Shown here: positions 15,438-21,948 of the stretch, in pieces | How the letters are laid out: each line of letters opens with the position of its first letter | Position numbering within the stretch: position 1 is the stretch's first letter | NCBI GenBank assembly: GCA_041572275.1 | Contig: JBFFSQ010000026.1 | Coordinates: forward strand, 1-21,948 | Reading direction: 5' to 3' | Length of the DNA stretch: 21,948 nucleotides | Source: JBFFSQ01 sp041572275 | Lineage (GTDB): Bacteria > Pseudomonadota > Gammaproteobacteria > SZUA-229 | The notes under the pieces: generated by a model | The model's input: only the letters and a program-made list of their open reading frames with translations | Databases searched by the model: none | What the model was told of the DNA's origin: nothing | Translations under genes and position numbers: made by a program

Positions 15438-16137
15438 TTTATCTATTGTCCGTCTGGTACTGGATGCCAGTGTGCTGGTGCAGCTGGTTATGTTATTGCT
15501 GTTATTAGCCTCAATTTTGTCCTGGTTCATTATTGTTCGTAAATATAAATTACTGAATAAGGCCGCGGGTGCTGCGATTAAGTTCGAAGATCAATTTTGG
15601 TCAGGTAGTGACCTGAGTGAGTTGTACACACAGTTGAGCCGTCGGCGTTTACCCCGCGAAGGCATGGAAAAGGTTTTTGAAACCGGTTTCTCGGAATATG
15701 CTCGATCTTATAAAACGGCGTCTGATCCAGCATTTATGATGGCCAGTATTCAGCGCAGTATGAAAGTCGCGTTGGCACGTGAAGAAGATAAACTGGAAGC
15801 GCATTTGTCGATACTGGCGACCATTGGCTCCACTAGTCCTTATATCGGATTGTTCGGTACGGTGTGGGGAATTATGAGTTCATTTACCGCGTTGGGTGCC
15901 GTTCAACATGCCACGCTGGCAATGGTCGCACCGGGTATTGCCGAGGCCCTGATAGCAACAGCTATGGGCCTGTTTGCTGCGATACCCGCGGTGATTGGAT
16001 ATAACCGTTATGCCGATAGCGTTGAACGGCTGGTTGGTCGTTATGAAAACTTTGCAGAAGAATTCGCAACTATATTGCAAAGACAATCACACAAACATAC
16101 AACAACTCAGGCTAAGTCTGAGCCAGAGGCAGTATAA
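15427..16137 (+). CDS. tolQ: Tol-Pal motor protein TolQ
   Basis: Inner-membrane proton-channel subunit, homologous to ExbB and MotA; with TolR it uses the proton gradient to energise TolA during cell constriction. 236 residues with three membrane helices: about 15-37 (SVLVQLVMLLLLLASILSWFI), 132-160 and 168-190, the last two joined by the conserved TolQ/ExbB core (SPYIGLFGTVWGIMSSF, then APGIAEALIATAMGLFAAIPAVIGYN). A cytoplasmic loop of about 90 residues lies between helices 1 and 2. Start is the GTG at 15427, decided by the ribosome site, overlapping ybgC. tolR begins two bases after its stop. Confidence 0.97.
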   Translation: MSTDLSIVRLVLDASVLVQLVMLLLLLASILSWFIIVRKYKLLNKAAGAAIKFEDQFWSGSDLSELYTQLSRRRLPREGMEKVFETGFSEYARSYKTASDPAFMMASIQRSMKVALAREEDKLEAHLSILATIGSTSPYIGLFGTVWGIMSSFTALGAVQHATLAMVAPGIAEALIATAMGLFAAIPAVIGYNRYADSVERLVGRYENFAEEFATILQRQSHKHTTTQAKSEPEAV

Positions 16138-16139
16138 AG

Positions 16140-16568
16140 GTGGCGACTCAGAAAAAGCGTCGCCCCATGTCGGACATCAATGTGGTGCCGTACATTGATG
16201 TTATGCTGGTGTTGCTGATTATTTTTATGATTACAGCACCATTGATTCAACAGGGTGTTGAAATTGATTTGCCCCAGGCTTCTGCCAATCCGATGCCGCC
16301 AGATCAGCATGAGCCGGTGGTGGTATCTGTTGATAAACTGGGTGATTTTTATCTTGATATCGGTGATGAACCGGATAAACCTATTGATGCACAATTACTG
16401 GTCAATCGGGTCGTTGCAGTACGTCAGCTGAAGCCTGATGTACCGGTGCTGGTTCGTGGTGATCGTAATGTGGATTACGGACGAGTTGTTGATGCCATGG
16501 TGTTACTGCAAAAAGCCGGCATTGAGAAAGTGGGATTGATTACTGAGCAGGCGGAGCAGGTTCAATAA
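16140..16568 (+). CDS. tolR: Tol-Pal motor protein TolR
   Basis: Inner-membrane partner of TolQ, homologous to ExbD and MotB. 142 residues: short basic N-tail, a single membrane helix containing the essential proton-conducting aspartate (Asp20 in PYIDVMLVLLIIFM, matching Asp23 of E. coli), then the periplasmic domain. The GTG start at 16140 has AGAGG ten bases upstream. ATG 16167 would remove the basic residues that set the N-in topology, so GTG is preferred. The stop overlaps the tolA ATG by one base (TAATG). Confidence 0.96.
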   Translation: MATQKKRRPMSDINVVPYIDVMLVLLIIFMITAPLIQQGVEIDLPQASANPMPPDQHEPVVVSVDKLGDFYLDIGDEPDKPIDAQLLVNRVVAVRQLKPDVPVLVRGDRNVDYGRVVDAMVLLQKAGIEKVGLITEQAEQVQ

Positions 16569-17473
16569 TGGAATCAGCGTTGTTGCGGGAAATCAGGCAG
16601 CACCCATTGGCCATGATGGTGTCCATTGCACTGCACGTCGTGTTGTTGATTGTTCTTACGGTTAGTTTAAATCACACTAGTACACCGAAATTACCTGCGC
16701 AACCGGTGGTGAAAACAGTTCAGGCAGTGGTGATTGATGCAAGTCAGGTTGATGCTGAGTTGAATAAATTAAAATTGGCCGAACAACAAAAACTTCAGCA
16801 GGAGCAGTCCCGAAAAAAACAGCTGGAGCGGGACATGAAAAAAGCACGTGATGCACGTCTTAAAGAAGAGAAACGCATCGCTGATTTGAAACGTAAACAA
16901 AAACAACAAGAGCAGAAAGAAAAAGCACGTCAGGCCAAACTGGAAAAAGAACGTAAGCTTAAGCAGGAAGAGTTGGCCAAACTGAAAAAACAGAAACAGG
17001 AACTCGAGCAAAAGCGTCAGGCTGAGCAGCAGAAACTGGCTGCTATTGAATCGCGTCGCAAAGCGGAAGAAGAAGCTGCGCGCAAGAAACAAGAGGCAGA
17101 AGAGTCTGAGCGTAGACGCCAGGCTGAAGAAGCTGAATTACAGCGTCGTCTGGCTGAAGAAGAACAACGGCAGGTGGAGCAAAATACGCGCCTGCAGACT
17201 TTGCGTGCACAGTACGCCAAATTGATTGAGCGTCAGGTCGCTCGTAATTGGTTGCCACCGGCGCAGATGACCAGTGGCTGGTACTGTGAAGTCATGGTGC
17301 AACAGAATCGTCTGGGTGATGTCACTCAGGTGCAAATGTTGAAATGCACCGGTAATGAAGCGTTTAGGAATACGGTCGAGCGTGCAGTTAAAAAAGCCTC
17401 ACCCTTACCACCTCCGCCATCACCGGAAGTCTTTGATCAGAAACTACAATTTACATTTAGACCGGAAGTATGA
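16568..17473 (+). CDS. tolA: Envelope-spanning protein TolA
   Basis: Inner-membrane-anchored rod that reaches across the periplasm to TolB and Pal under power from TolQR. 301 residues, shorter than the 421 of E. coli because of a shorter helical region. Domain I: one membrane helix at about residues 13-34 (MMVSIALHVVLLIVLTVS). Domain II: about residues 60-215, an almost uninterrupted Lys/Glu/Gln/Arg/Ala-rich helix. Domain III: about 216-301, globular, with two cysteines (GWYCEV and LKCTGN) in the positions of the conserved disulfide. Low-complexity coding makes long spurious frames on the other strand here. The start overlaps tolR by one base, and the stop overlaps tolB by four (ATGA). Confidence 0.96.
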   Translation: MESALLREIRQHPLAMMVSIALHVVLLIVLTVSLNHTSTPKLPAQPVVKTVQAVVIDASQVDAELNKLKLAEQQKLQQEQSRKKQLERDMKKARDARLKEEKRIADLKRKQKQQEQKEKARQAKLEKERKLKQEELAKLKKQKQELEQKRQAEQQKLAAIESRRKAEEEAARKKQEAEESERRRQAEEAELQRRLAEEEQRQVEQNTRLQTLRAQYAKLIERQVARNWLPPAQMTSGWYCEVMVQQNRLGDVTQVQMLKCTGNEAFRNTVERAVKKASPLPPPPSPEVFDQKLQFTFRPEV

Positions 17474-18765
17474 AAAAAACTCTCCTGAGTATTGTGCTGT
17501 TGTTAATGCTGAATATGAATTCAGCACTGGCTGTGTTACGTGTTGAAATTACCAAAGGTGTCGAAGGTGCGATTCCAATCGCCGTGATTCCTTTTGTGAA
17601 CAGTGGTCGAACACAGGTACCAGAAGACGTGGCTTCGATTATTGCTGCTGACTTACAGCGCAGTGGTAAATTTGCACCGATTGATGAACAGAAACTGATC
17701 GCACGACCTAAAAATCTTGAGGCGGTTAACTACAAGCTCTGGCGAATGGCGAGTATCGACCATATCGTCATTGGGCAGGTGCATGTGGTAGCACCACAAC
17801 AATATGAACTGCAGTTCAGGCTTGTGGATGTATTTAAAGGTGCTCAGGTATTGGGCTACCAGTTTACCGCTAATGACAAGACATTGCGCAGTGTGGTTCA
17901 TCATATCAGTGACCTGATCTATGAGCAGATCACGGGCCAGAAAGGTGCTTTTGATACGCGCATTGCCTATGTCACTGTTGAACGAAAACAGGGACTGCAG
18001 CCAGCCTATAAACTGCAGGTCGCGGATACGGATGGCTATAACCCACAGACGGTGCTGACGTCTGCACAACCGATTATGTCACCGGTCTGGTCACCAGATG
18101 GTACGCGCCTGGCGTATGTGTCGTTTGAAAATAATCAATCTGAAATTTATATTCAGCATCTTTTGACAAAACAGCGTGACCGGGTGTCATCCCGTGCTGG
18201 CATCAATGGTGCTCCAGTCTGGTCACCCGATGGGCGTCAGTTAGCCATGACTCTGTCTAAGGGTAGTAATACCGATATTTATGTGCTGGATTTACAGACG
18301 CGCAAAATGCAACAGATAACCCGTCATTGGGGAATTGATACCGAACCGACCTGGATGCCAGATGGGCGTGAACTTATTTTTACATCAAGCCGTGGTGGTA
18401 AACCACAGTTGTATCGGATGTCTGTTAAGGGCGGTAAAGCCAAACGACTGACCTTTGAGGGAAAATATAATGCCAATGCTGAGGTTTCCCCGGATGGTCG
18501 TTCCGTAGTGTTTGTTCATGGTGACGGTAAGGTTTTTAAGATAGCAACCCTTGATCTGGACACTGGATTCTTGCAGGTGCTGACGGAGGGTTCTCTGGAT
18601 GAATCCCCAAGCTTTGCACCGAATGGCAGCATGATTTTGTATGCGGCACAGTCTGAAGGCCGTGGTGTGCTGGCTGCTGTTTCCACTGATGGTCGATTTA
18701 AGCAACGTCTGGTGTTGTCAGAAGGCGATGTCAGGGAGCCGACATGGGCACCCTTTAAACCCTAG
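17470..18765 (+). CDS. tolB: Periplasmic beta-propeller protein TolB
   Basis: Secreted periplasmic partner of Pal and TolA. 431 residues. Sec signal peptide of about 22 residues (MKKTLLSIVLLLMLNMNSALA, cleavage probably before VLRVEI), N-terminal domain with IPIAVIPFVNSG, then a six-bladed propeller built from repeats with the signature WSPDG (PVWSPDGTRLAYVS, PVWSPDGRQLAM, TWMPDGRELIFTS, VSPDGRSVVFVH). Translation is coupled to tolA by an ATGA overlap. pal follows after 30 bases with its own ribosome site. Confidence 0.98.
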   Translation: MKKTLLSIVLLLMLNMNSALAVLRVEITKGVEGAIPIAVIPFVNSGRTQVPEDVASIIAADLQRSGKFAPIDEQKLIARPKNLEAVNYKLWRMASIDHIVIGQVHVVAPQQYELQFRLVDVFKGAQVLGYQFTANDKTLRSVVHHISDLIYEQITGQKGAFDTRIAYVTVERKQGLQPAYKLQVADTDGYNPQTVLTSAQPIMSPVWSPDGTRLAYVSFENNQSEIYIQHLLTKQRDRVSSRAGINGAPVWSPDGRQLAMTLSKGSNTDIYVLDLQTRKMQQITRHWGIDTEPTWMPDGRELIFTSSRGGKPQLYRMSVKGGKAKRLTFEGKYNANAEVSPDGRSVVFVHGDGKVFKIATLDLDTGFLQVLTEGSLDESPSFAPNGSMILYAAQSEGRGVLAAVSTDGRFKQRLVLSEGDVREPTWAPFKP

Positions 18766-18795
18766 CGAATTAGAGTCATTCTCGGAGAATTCAAA

Positions 18796-19356
18796 ATGAA
18801 ATTTAAAATATTATCAGCAGTAATGATTAGCAGTTTATTATCAGCCTGTGGTCCAGCTGCGGTTAAGGACGACGGAATAGCTGGAGCAACCGATGGTCAA
18901 TCAACTTCAGCTCAGGTGGGTGGCCTAGGTGATGGTTCTTCCTTAACGGGTACCGAACTGTCGGGTGCTCAGGCTGTTGTGTCTTATGAGCGAAATGCGA
19001 TTAATGATGTAAATAGTGTGTTGGCTGAGCGTGTGATTTATTTCGACTTTGACAGTGATCAGATCTCCCAGGATTTTCTTGATTTAATTGCGCATCATGG
19101 AAAATATCTGGCGGCTAATGCTGATATGCAAGTCAGACTGGAAGGACACGCCGATGAGCGTGGCACCCGTGAATATAATGTGGCGTTGGGAAATCGTCGT
19201 GCCGAGGCTGTGAGACGGTTGATTTTATTTCAGGGCGCAGATGCCGGTCAGATATCTGTAGTGAGTTTTGGTGAAGAGAAGCCGGTGGCATTTAATCATG
19301 ATGATGAGGCCTGGCGCCTGAATCGTCGTACCGAACTGGTTTACCAGTCTCGATAA
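18796..19356 (+). CDS. pal: Peptidoglycan-associated lipoprotein Pal
   Basis: Outer-membrane lipoprotein that binds peptidoglycan and TolB/TolA. 186 residues. Lipobox LLSAC with Cys18 followed by Gly-Pro, compatible with outer-membrane sorting; a Gly/Ser-rich flexible segment of about 40 residues; then the OmpA-like domain (VIYFDFDSDQI, LEGHADERGTREYNVALGNRRAEAV, ISVVSFGEEKPV, NRRTELVY) with the conserved Asp and Arg that hold diaminopimelate. Ribosome site GGAG at 18784-18787, eight bases before ATG. That GGAG lies within a short dyad ATTCT-CGG-AGAAT, which might modestly reduce initiation. Confidence 0.98.
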   Translation: MKFKILSAVMISSLLSACGPAAVKDDGIAGATDGQSTSAQVGGLGDGSSLTGTELSGAQAVVSYERNAINDVNSVLAERVIYFDFDSDQISQDFLDLIAHHGKYLAANADMQVRLEGHADERGTREYNVALGNRRAEAVRRLILFQGADAGQISVVSFGEEKPVAFNHDDEAWRLNRRTELVYQSR

Positions 19357-19392
19357 AGCAGCGACCAGTGGCAGTACACGGGTATTGGTATT

Positions 19393-19421
19393 TTGCGATG
19401 CCTGGATATTGCATATATACT
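19393..19421 (+). promoter_or_regulatory. Candidate internal promoter for cpoB
   Basis: TTGCGA (19393-19398, four of six), 17-base spacer, TATACT (19416-19421, five of six), in the 163-base gap between pal and cpoB. Predicted start about 19428, with a leader of about 90 bases. Confidence 0.55.
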
Positions 19422-19519
19422 GCGGCTACTCAAATATGAGCAGATACTGTATCGGCTGTCTTGGTGGCGGCTTACAATATCTCGAATCTAAATCAAGAAG
19501 AGTCCTGAAGGCTAAGTGT

Positions 19520-20311
19520 ATGCATAAAACAGCATTTGTAAGCGTGATTGGTGGAGTATTGTTGGCTTTATCGGCAACCGTCATGGCCGAGTCTGAGCTT
19601 GAACAGCGAGTTTCACGTCTGGAAAAACTACTGGGCAATCAGGCTCTGATGGAACAAATGCAGAGTATGGAGCAGTTGCGGATGGAGTTGTCAGAAATTC
19701 GCGAACTGGTTGAAAATCAGGAGCATCAGCTGTCAACACTAATGCAGCGTCAGCGCAATCTGTATCAGGATATGGATCGACGTTTACATGATCTGGAAGC
19801 CGGTAATTCAAATCGTCGCGCTGTGCGTCCATCACCATCACCGATTGCGCCACCCTCATCTGCACCTGTGACTGCACCTGCAGTCGCACCCGTTGTTGCT
19901 CCCAGTCAGCCTCAGCCCGGTGATGTTGACGGAAAGCAGGCGTATGGACAGGCTTTCGGCCTTCTCAAAGAAGGCCGTTATCAACAGGCAATTATTGATT
20001 TTCGAAACTTTATAGTGAATTACCCGAACAGTAAGTTCCGTGCCAATGCTCAGTACTGGCTGGCGGAGGCTAATTATGTTTCCAGGGATTACCAGACTGC
20101 ACTGGCTGAATTTCAGAAAATTCCAAGCCAGTATCCTGAAAGTACCAAGGTACAGGGTGCAGAATTAAAAATCGGGTATACCTATTATGAGATGCAAGAC
20201 TGGGCGTCAGCGCGTACTGCGCTGGAACAGGTTATTGCGCGTCATCCGAACACCACAGTTGCCAAGAAAGCAGCAGAGCGTTTACAGCGCATTAAACGTG
20301 AAGGCCATTAG
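19520..20311 (+). CDS. cpoB: Cell division coordinator CpoB (YbgF)
   Basis: Periplasmic protein that links Tol function to peptidoglycan synthesis at the septum. 263 residues: Sec signal (MHKTAFVSVIGGVLLALSA, cleavage after VMA), a coiled coil (about 24-95, SELEQRVSRLEKLLGN), a Pro/Ala/Ser/Val-rich linker (about 100-135), and C-terminal TPR repeats (YGQAFGLLKEGRYQQAIIDF, YWLAEANYVSRDYQTALAEF, KIGYTYYEMQDWASARTAL). The frame is open back to 19385, but ATG 19520 begins the signal peptide and has GAAGG eight bases upstream, so the longer form is rejected. A candidate promoter lies inside that rejected extension. A hairpin follows the stop. Confidence 0.95.
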   Translation: MHKTAFVSVIGGVLLALSATVMAESELEQRVSRLEKLLGNQALMEQMQSMEQLRMELSEIRELVENQEHQLSTLMQRQRNLYQDMDRRLHDLEAGNSNRRAVRPSPSPIAPPSSAPVTAPAVAPVVAPSQPQPGDVDGKQAYGQAFGLLKEGRYQQAIIDFRNFIVNYPNSKFRANAQYWLAEANYVSRDYQTALAEFQKIPSQYPESTKVQGAELKIGYTYYEMQDWASARTALEQVIARHPNTTVAKKAAERLQRIKREGH

Positions 20312-20331
20312 TTTTTTGGACCTTGATTACT

Positions 20332-20361
20332 AACTGTGCCTGATTTGAATCAGGCGCAGTT
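20332..20361 (+). terminator. Probable terminator after cpoB
   Basis: AACTGTGCCTGATT / AATCAGGCGCAGTT forms a 14-bp stem with one G-U pair and a tiny loop. It lies 20 bases after the cpoB stop. The T tract after it is short (TTTC), so some read-through into queE is possible. Confidence 0.6.
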
Positions 20362-20392
20362 TCATTCAAAACTTTATGCCCCTTGAAGTGCC

Positions 20393-21046
20393 ATGGTTGC
20401 TCAATCCCCCCGACTTCGTATTACCGAAATATTCTATTCACTACAGGGTGAATCCAGCACGGTTGGCTACCCAACGGTTTTCATCAGGCTGACGGGGTGC
20501 CCGTTACGTTGTGGCTATTGCGATACGACCTATTCATTTACGGGTGGCGAATGGCAGAACCTGGATGAAATCATGGCTCAGGTCAGTCGTTACAAAACTC
20601 GCTTTGTTACTGTCACCGGTGGAGAGCCTCTTGCCCAGAAAGCCTGTCTTGAATTACTTGAGCGTTTGTGTGATGAGGGCTACCAGGTGTCACTGGAAAC
20701 CAGTGGTGCGTTGGATGTTTCGGCGGTCGACGCACGTGTTATGAAGGTGATGGATATCAAAACACCGGCATCCGGTGAAGTCGAGAAAAACCTGTATAGC
20801 AATATTGAGCATCTGACGCCCACTGATGAGGTTAAATTTGTCATCTGTAACCGGGATGATTATGACTGGTCAAAGACCATTCTGGACCAATATCAGTTAA
20901 CGGAGCGTTGTGAAGTGCTGTTTTCTCCAGTGCAGGGTGATATTTCAGCTACTGTGCTGGCAGACTGGATTATTGAAGACCAGCTGTCGGTACGGTTCCA
21001 GATTCAGTTGCACAAATATTTATGGGGTAATGAGGCGGGTCGCTAG
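20393..21046 (+). CDS. queE: 7-carboxy-7-deazaguanine synthase QueE
   Basis: Radical SAM enzyme converting 6-carboxytetrahydropterin to 7-carboxy-7-deazaguanine, on the path to preQ0 and queuosine. 217 residues. N-terminal ITEIFYSLQGESSTVGYP is the family signature, then the cluster motif CPLRCGYC (CX3CX2C) for the [4Fe-4S] cluster, SAM-contacting VTGGEPL, and LETSG. The C-terminal FQIQLHKYLWG fits the proteobacterial branch. Start ATG 20393 leaves the usual short N-tail; the ribosome site is weak. queC follows after 31 bases and uses its product, so the two probably form one unit. Confidence 0.96.
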   Translation: MVAQSPRLRITEIFYSLQGESSTVGYPTVFIRLTGCPLRCGYCDTTYSFTGGEWQNLDEIMAQVSRYKTRFVTVTGGEPLAQKACLELLERLCDEGYQVSLETSGALDVSAVDARVMKVMDIKTPASGEVEKNLYSNIEHLTPTDEVKFVICNRDDYDWSKTILDQYQLTERCEVLFSPVQGDISATVLADWIIEDQLSVRFQIQLHKYLWGNEAGR

Positions 21047-21077
21047 TGAGTCTTACTAATCATTCCCATTTTGATCG

Positions 21078-21767
21078 ATGAGTTTTAAGATGAGTGAAGC
21101 TAAAAAAGCAGTCATACTGCTCTCTGGTGGTTTAGACTCGGCAACAGCCCTGGCCTGTGCCCGTGCAGATGGTTTCGACTGTTATGCCTTGAGCTTTGAT
21201 TATGGCCAGCGTCATAAAACCGAACTAAAGGCTTCAAAGAATGTAGCAGCTATGCTGGGAGCGAGCGAGCATCGGGTGATGCTACTGGATCTGGGAATTT
21301 TTGGGGGTTCGGCTTTAACTGATACACATATTGATGTACCGACCACGCCCTGCGAGGGTATCCCGGTCACCTATGTCCCGGCACGCAATACGATATTCTT
21401 ATCCTTCGCGCTGGCCTGGGCTGAAGTATTGGGCGCCAATGACATATTTATTGGGGTCAATGCCGTGGATTATTCCGGCTATCCAGACTGTCGACCTGAA
21501 TATATCAAGGCCTATGAAGTGATGGCCAACCTGGCAACCAAGGCAGGCGTTGAAGGCCACAAGATGACGATTCATACACCTCTCATCGATCTGAGTAAGG
21601 CCGATATCATTGCACTGGGTATGCAGAATGGCGTTGATTATGCTCAGACTATCTCCTGTTATGATGCCGATGAGGAGGGCAGGGCTTGCGGAGTCTGTGA
21701 CTCCTGCCGTCTCAGGGCGAAAGGCTTTGCAGACGCGGGTATCAAGGACCCAACCCTGTATCGCTAG
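21078..21767 (+). CDS. queC: 7-cyano-7-deazaguanine synthase QueC
   Basis: ATP-dependent enzyme converting 7-carboxy-7-deazaguanine to preQ0 for queuosine tRNA modification. 229 residues. PP-loop SGGLDSATAL near the N-terminus, SFDYGQRH, TYVPARNTIFLSFALAWAE, and a C-terminal zinc site formed by SCYD and the close cysteines of ACGVCDSCRLR. ATG 21078 is used here; ATG 21090 (MSEAKKAV) is equally possible, since neither has a clear ribosome site. A weak terminator follows the stop. queD and later queuosine genes are not in the window. Confidence 0.97.
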   Translation: MSFKMSEAKKAVILLSGGLDSATALACARADGFDCYALSFDYGQRHKTELKASKNVAAMLGASEHRVMLLDLGIFGGSALTDTHIDVPTTPCEGIPVTYVPARNTIFLSFALAWAEVLGANDIFIGVNAVDYSGYPDCRPEYIKAYEVMANLATKAGVEGHKMTIHTPLIDLSKADIIALGMQNGVDYAQTISCYDADEEGRACGVCDSCRLRAKGFADAGIKDPTLYR

Positions 21768-21776
21768 TTCTCGTAT

Positions 21777-21801
21777 AGATAATTCAAAAAATTATCTTTT
21801 T
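21777..21801 (+). terminator. A/T-rich intrinsic terminator after queC
   Basis: AGATAATT / AATTATCT (21777-21784 / 21790-21797), loop CAAAA, followed by TTTT. The stem is weak in GC but the position, ten bases after the stop, and the T tract fit. Confidence 0.6.
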
Positions 21802-21817
21802 CAGCGCTTTTCATGAC

Positions 21818-21845
21818 TTGTTTTTCTCAGAAAATCAGGTAGTAT
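21818..21845 (+). promoter_or_regulatory. Candidate promoter for tRNA-Lys
   Basis: TTGTTT (21818-21823), 16-base spacer, TAGTAT (21840-21845), then a GC-rich ACGCAGCC stretch like the discriminators of stable-RNA promoters. Predicted start about 21852. Confidence 0.5.
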
Positions 21846-21878
21846 ACGCAGCCTTCTACGGGTGCTTAGCTCCCCGTA

Positions 21879-21948
21879 GGGCCGTTAGCTCAGTTGGTAG
21901 AGCACCGGACTTTTAATCCGATGGTCCCGCGTTCGAGTCGCGGACGGC
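21879..21948 (+). tRNA. tRNA-Lys (anticodon UUU), 3' end cut by window
   Basis: Acceptor GGGCCGT, D arm TAGCTCAGTTGGTAGAGC, anticodon loop CTTTTAA with anticodon TTT, five-base variable loop TGGTC, T arm CCGCG-TTCGAGT-CGCGG, then ACGGC where the window ends. The last two acceptor pairs, discriminator and any CCA lie outside. Position 27-43 would be a C-A mismatch at the top of the anticodon stem. A hairpin CTACGGG / CCCGTAG (21856-21862 / 21873-21879) in the 5' leader ends on the first tRNA base. Confidence 0.95.

Noticed and set aside
16769..17258. Several overlapping minus-strand frames opposite tolA
   Set aside because: They result from the low-complexity Lys/Glu/Gln/Ala helix of TolA and have no start signals or family features.
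19385..19519. 45-codon N-terminal extension of CpoB
   Set aside because: It would bury the signal peptide; the real ATG at 19520 has GAAGG upstream, and the extension overlaps a promoter.
20312..20392. preQ1 riboswitch before queE
   Set aside because: Only a terminator-like hairpin is seen; no preQ1 aptamer motif could be traced.
1..21948. CRISPR array, insertion sequence, prophage or toxin-antitoxin genes
   Set aside because: No regularly spaced direct repeats, transposase, integrase or phage genes were found; the gene content is mostly conserved housekeeping.

Overview
The window looks like a chromosomal segment from a gammaproteobacterium of roughly balanced base composition (slightly under 50% GC by eye). 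The main evidence is gene order. The blocks aspS-nudB-...-yebC-ruvC-ruvA-ruvB and ybgC-tolQ-tolR-tolA-tolB-pal-cpoB are both classic gammaproteobacterial neighbourhoods, and ClpB, AspRS, NudB and YbbO-type proteins read very close to their E. coli counterparts. The species cannot be named from the sequence alone. I saw no phage, insertion sequence or CRISPR array.

Layout. (1) 1-1542: 3' two-thirds of clpB, closed by a strong intrinsic terminator. (2) 1543-5231: an AT-rich gap, then an overlapping gene pair: a proline-tethered lipoprotein with a solute-binding-protein-like domain, and a two-TM HAMP-GGDEF-EAL protein. This resembles the Vibrio NspS-MbaA layout for c-di-GMP control by a periplasmic binding protein. 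(3) 5243-7090, minus strand: an unrecognised four-TM protein, a gap with a probable ~100-nt small RNA, and a YbbO-like short-chain dehydrogenase. (4) 7119-10757: a near-consensus sigma-70 promoter, a structured leader, aspS, nudB and nadA. (5) 10758-14800: an alpha/beta hydrolase between two gaps rich in inverted repeats, then yebC-ruvC-ruvA-ruvB with abutting or ATGA-overlapping junctions. (6) 14801-20311: the Tol-Pal envelope cluster. (7) 20393-21767: queE and queC for preQ0/queuosine synthesis. (8) 21818-21948: promoter, leader hairpin and most of a tRNA-Lys(UUU), cut by the window end.

How the genes work together. TolQ-TolR-TolA is the inner-membrane motor; TolB, Pal and CpoB are the periplasmic and outer-membrane partners, and YbgC is the cytosolic thioesterase that usually travels with them. 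RuvA, RuvB and RuvC process Holliday junctions. QueE and QueC catalyse consecutive steps to preQ0. NadA and NudB belong to NAD and folate synthesis. Most of the window is well-conserved housekeeping. The accessory interest lies in the lipoprotein/c-di-GMP pair (with a predicted catalytic substitution in its EAL domain), the candidate small RNA, the unknown four-TM protein, and the structured leaders before aspS, the hydrolase and yebC.
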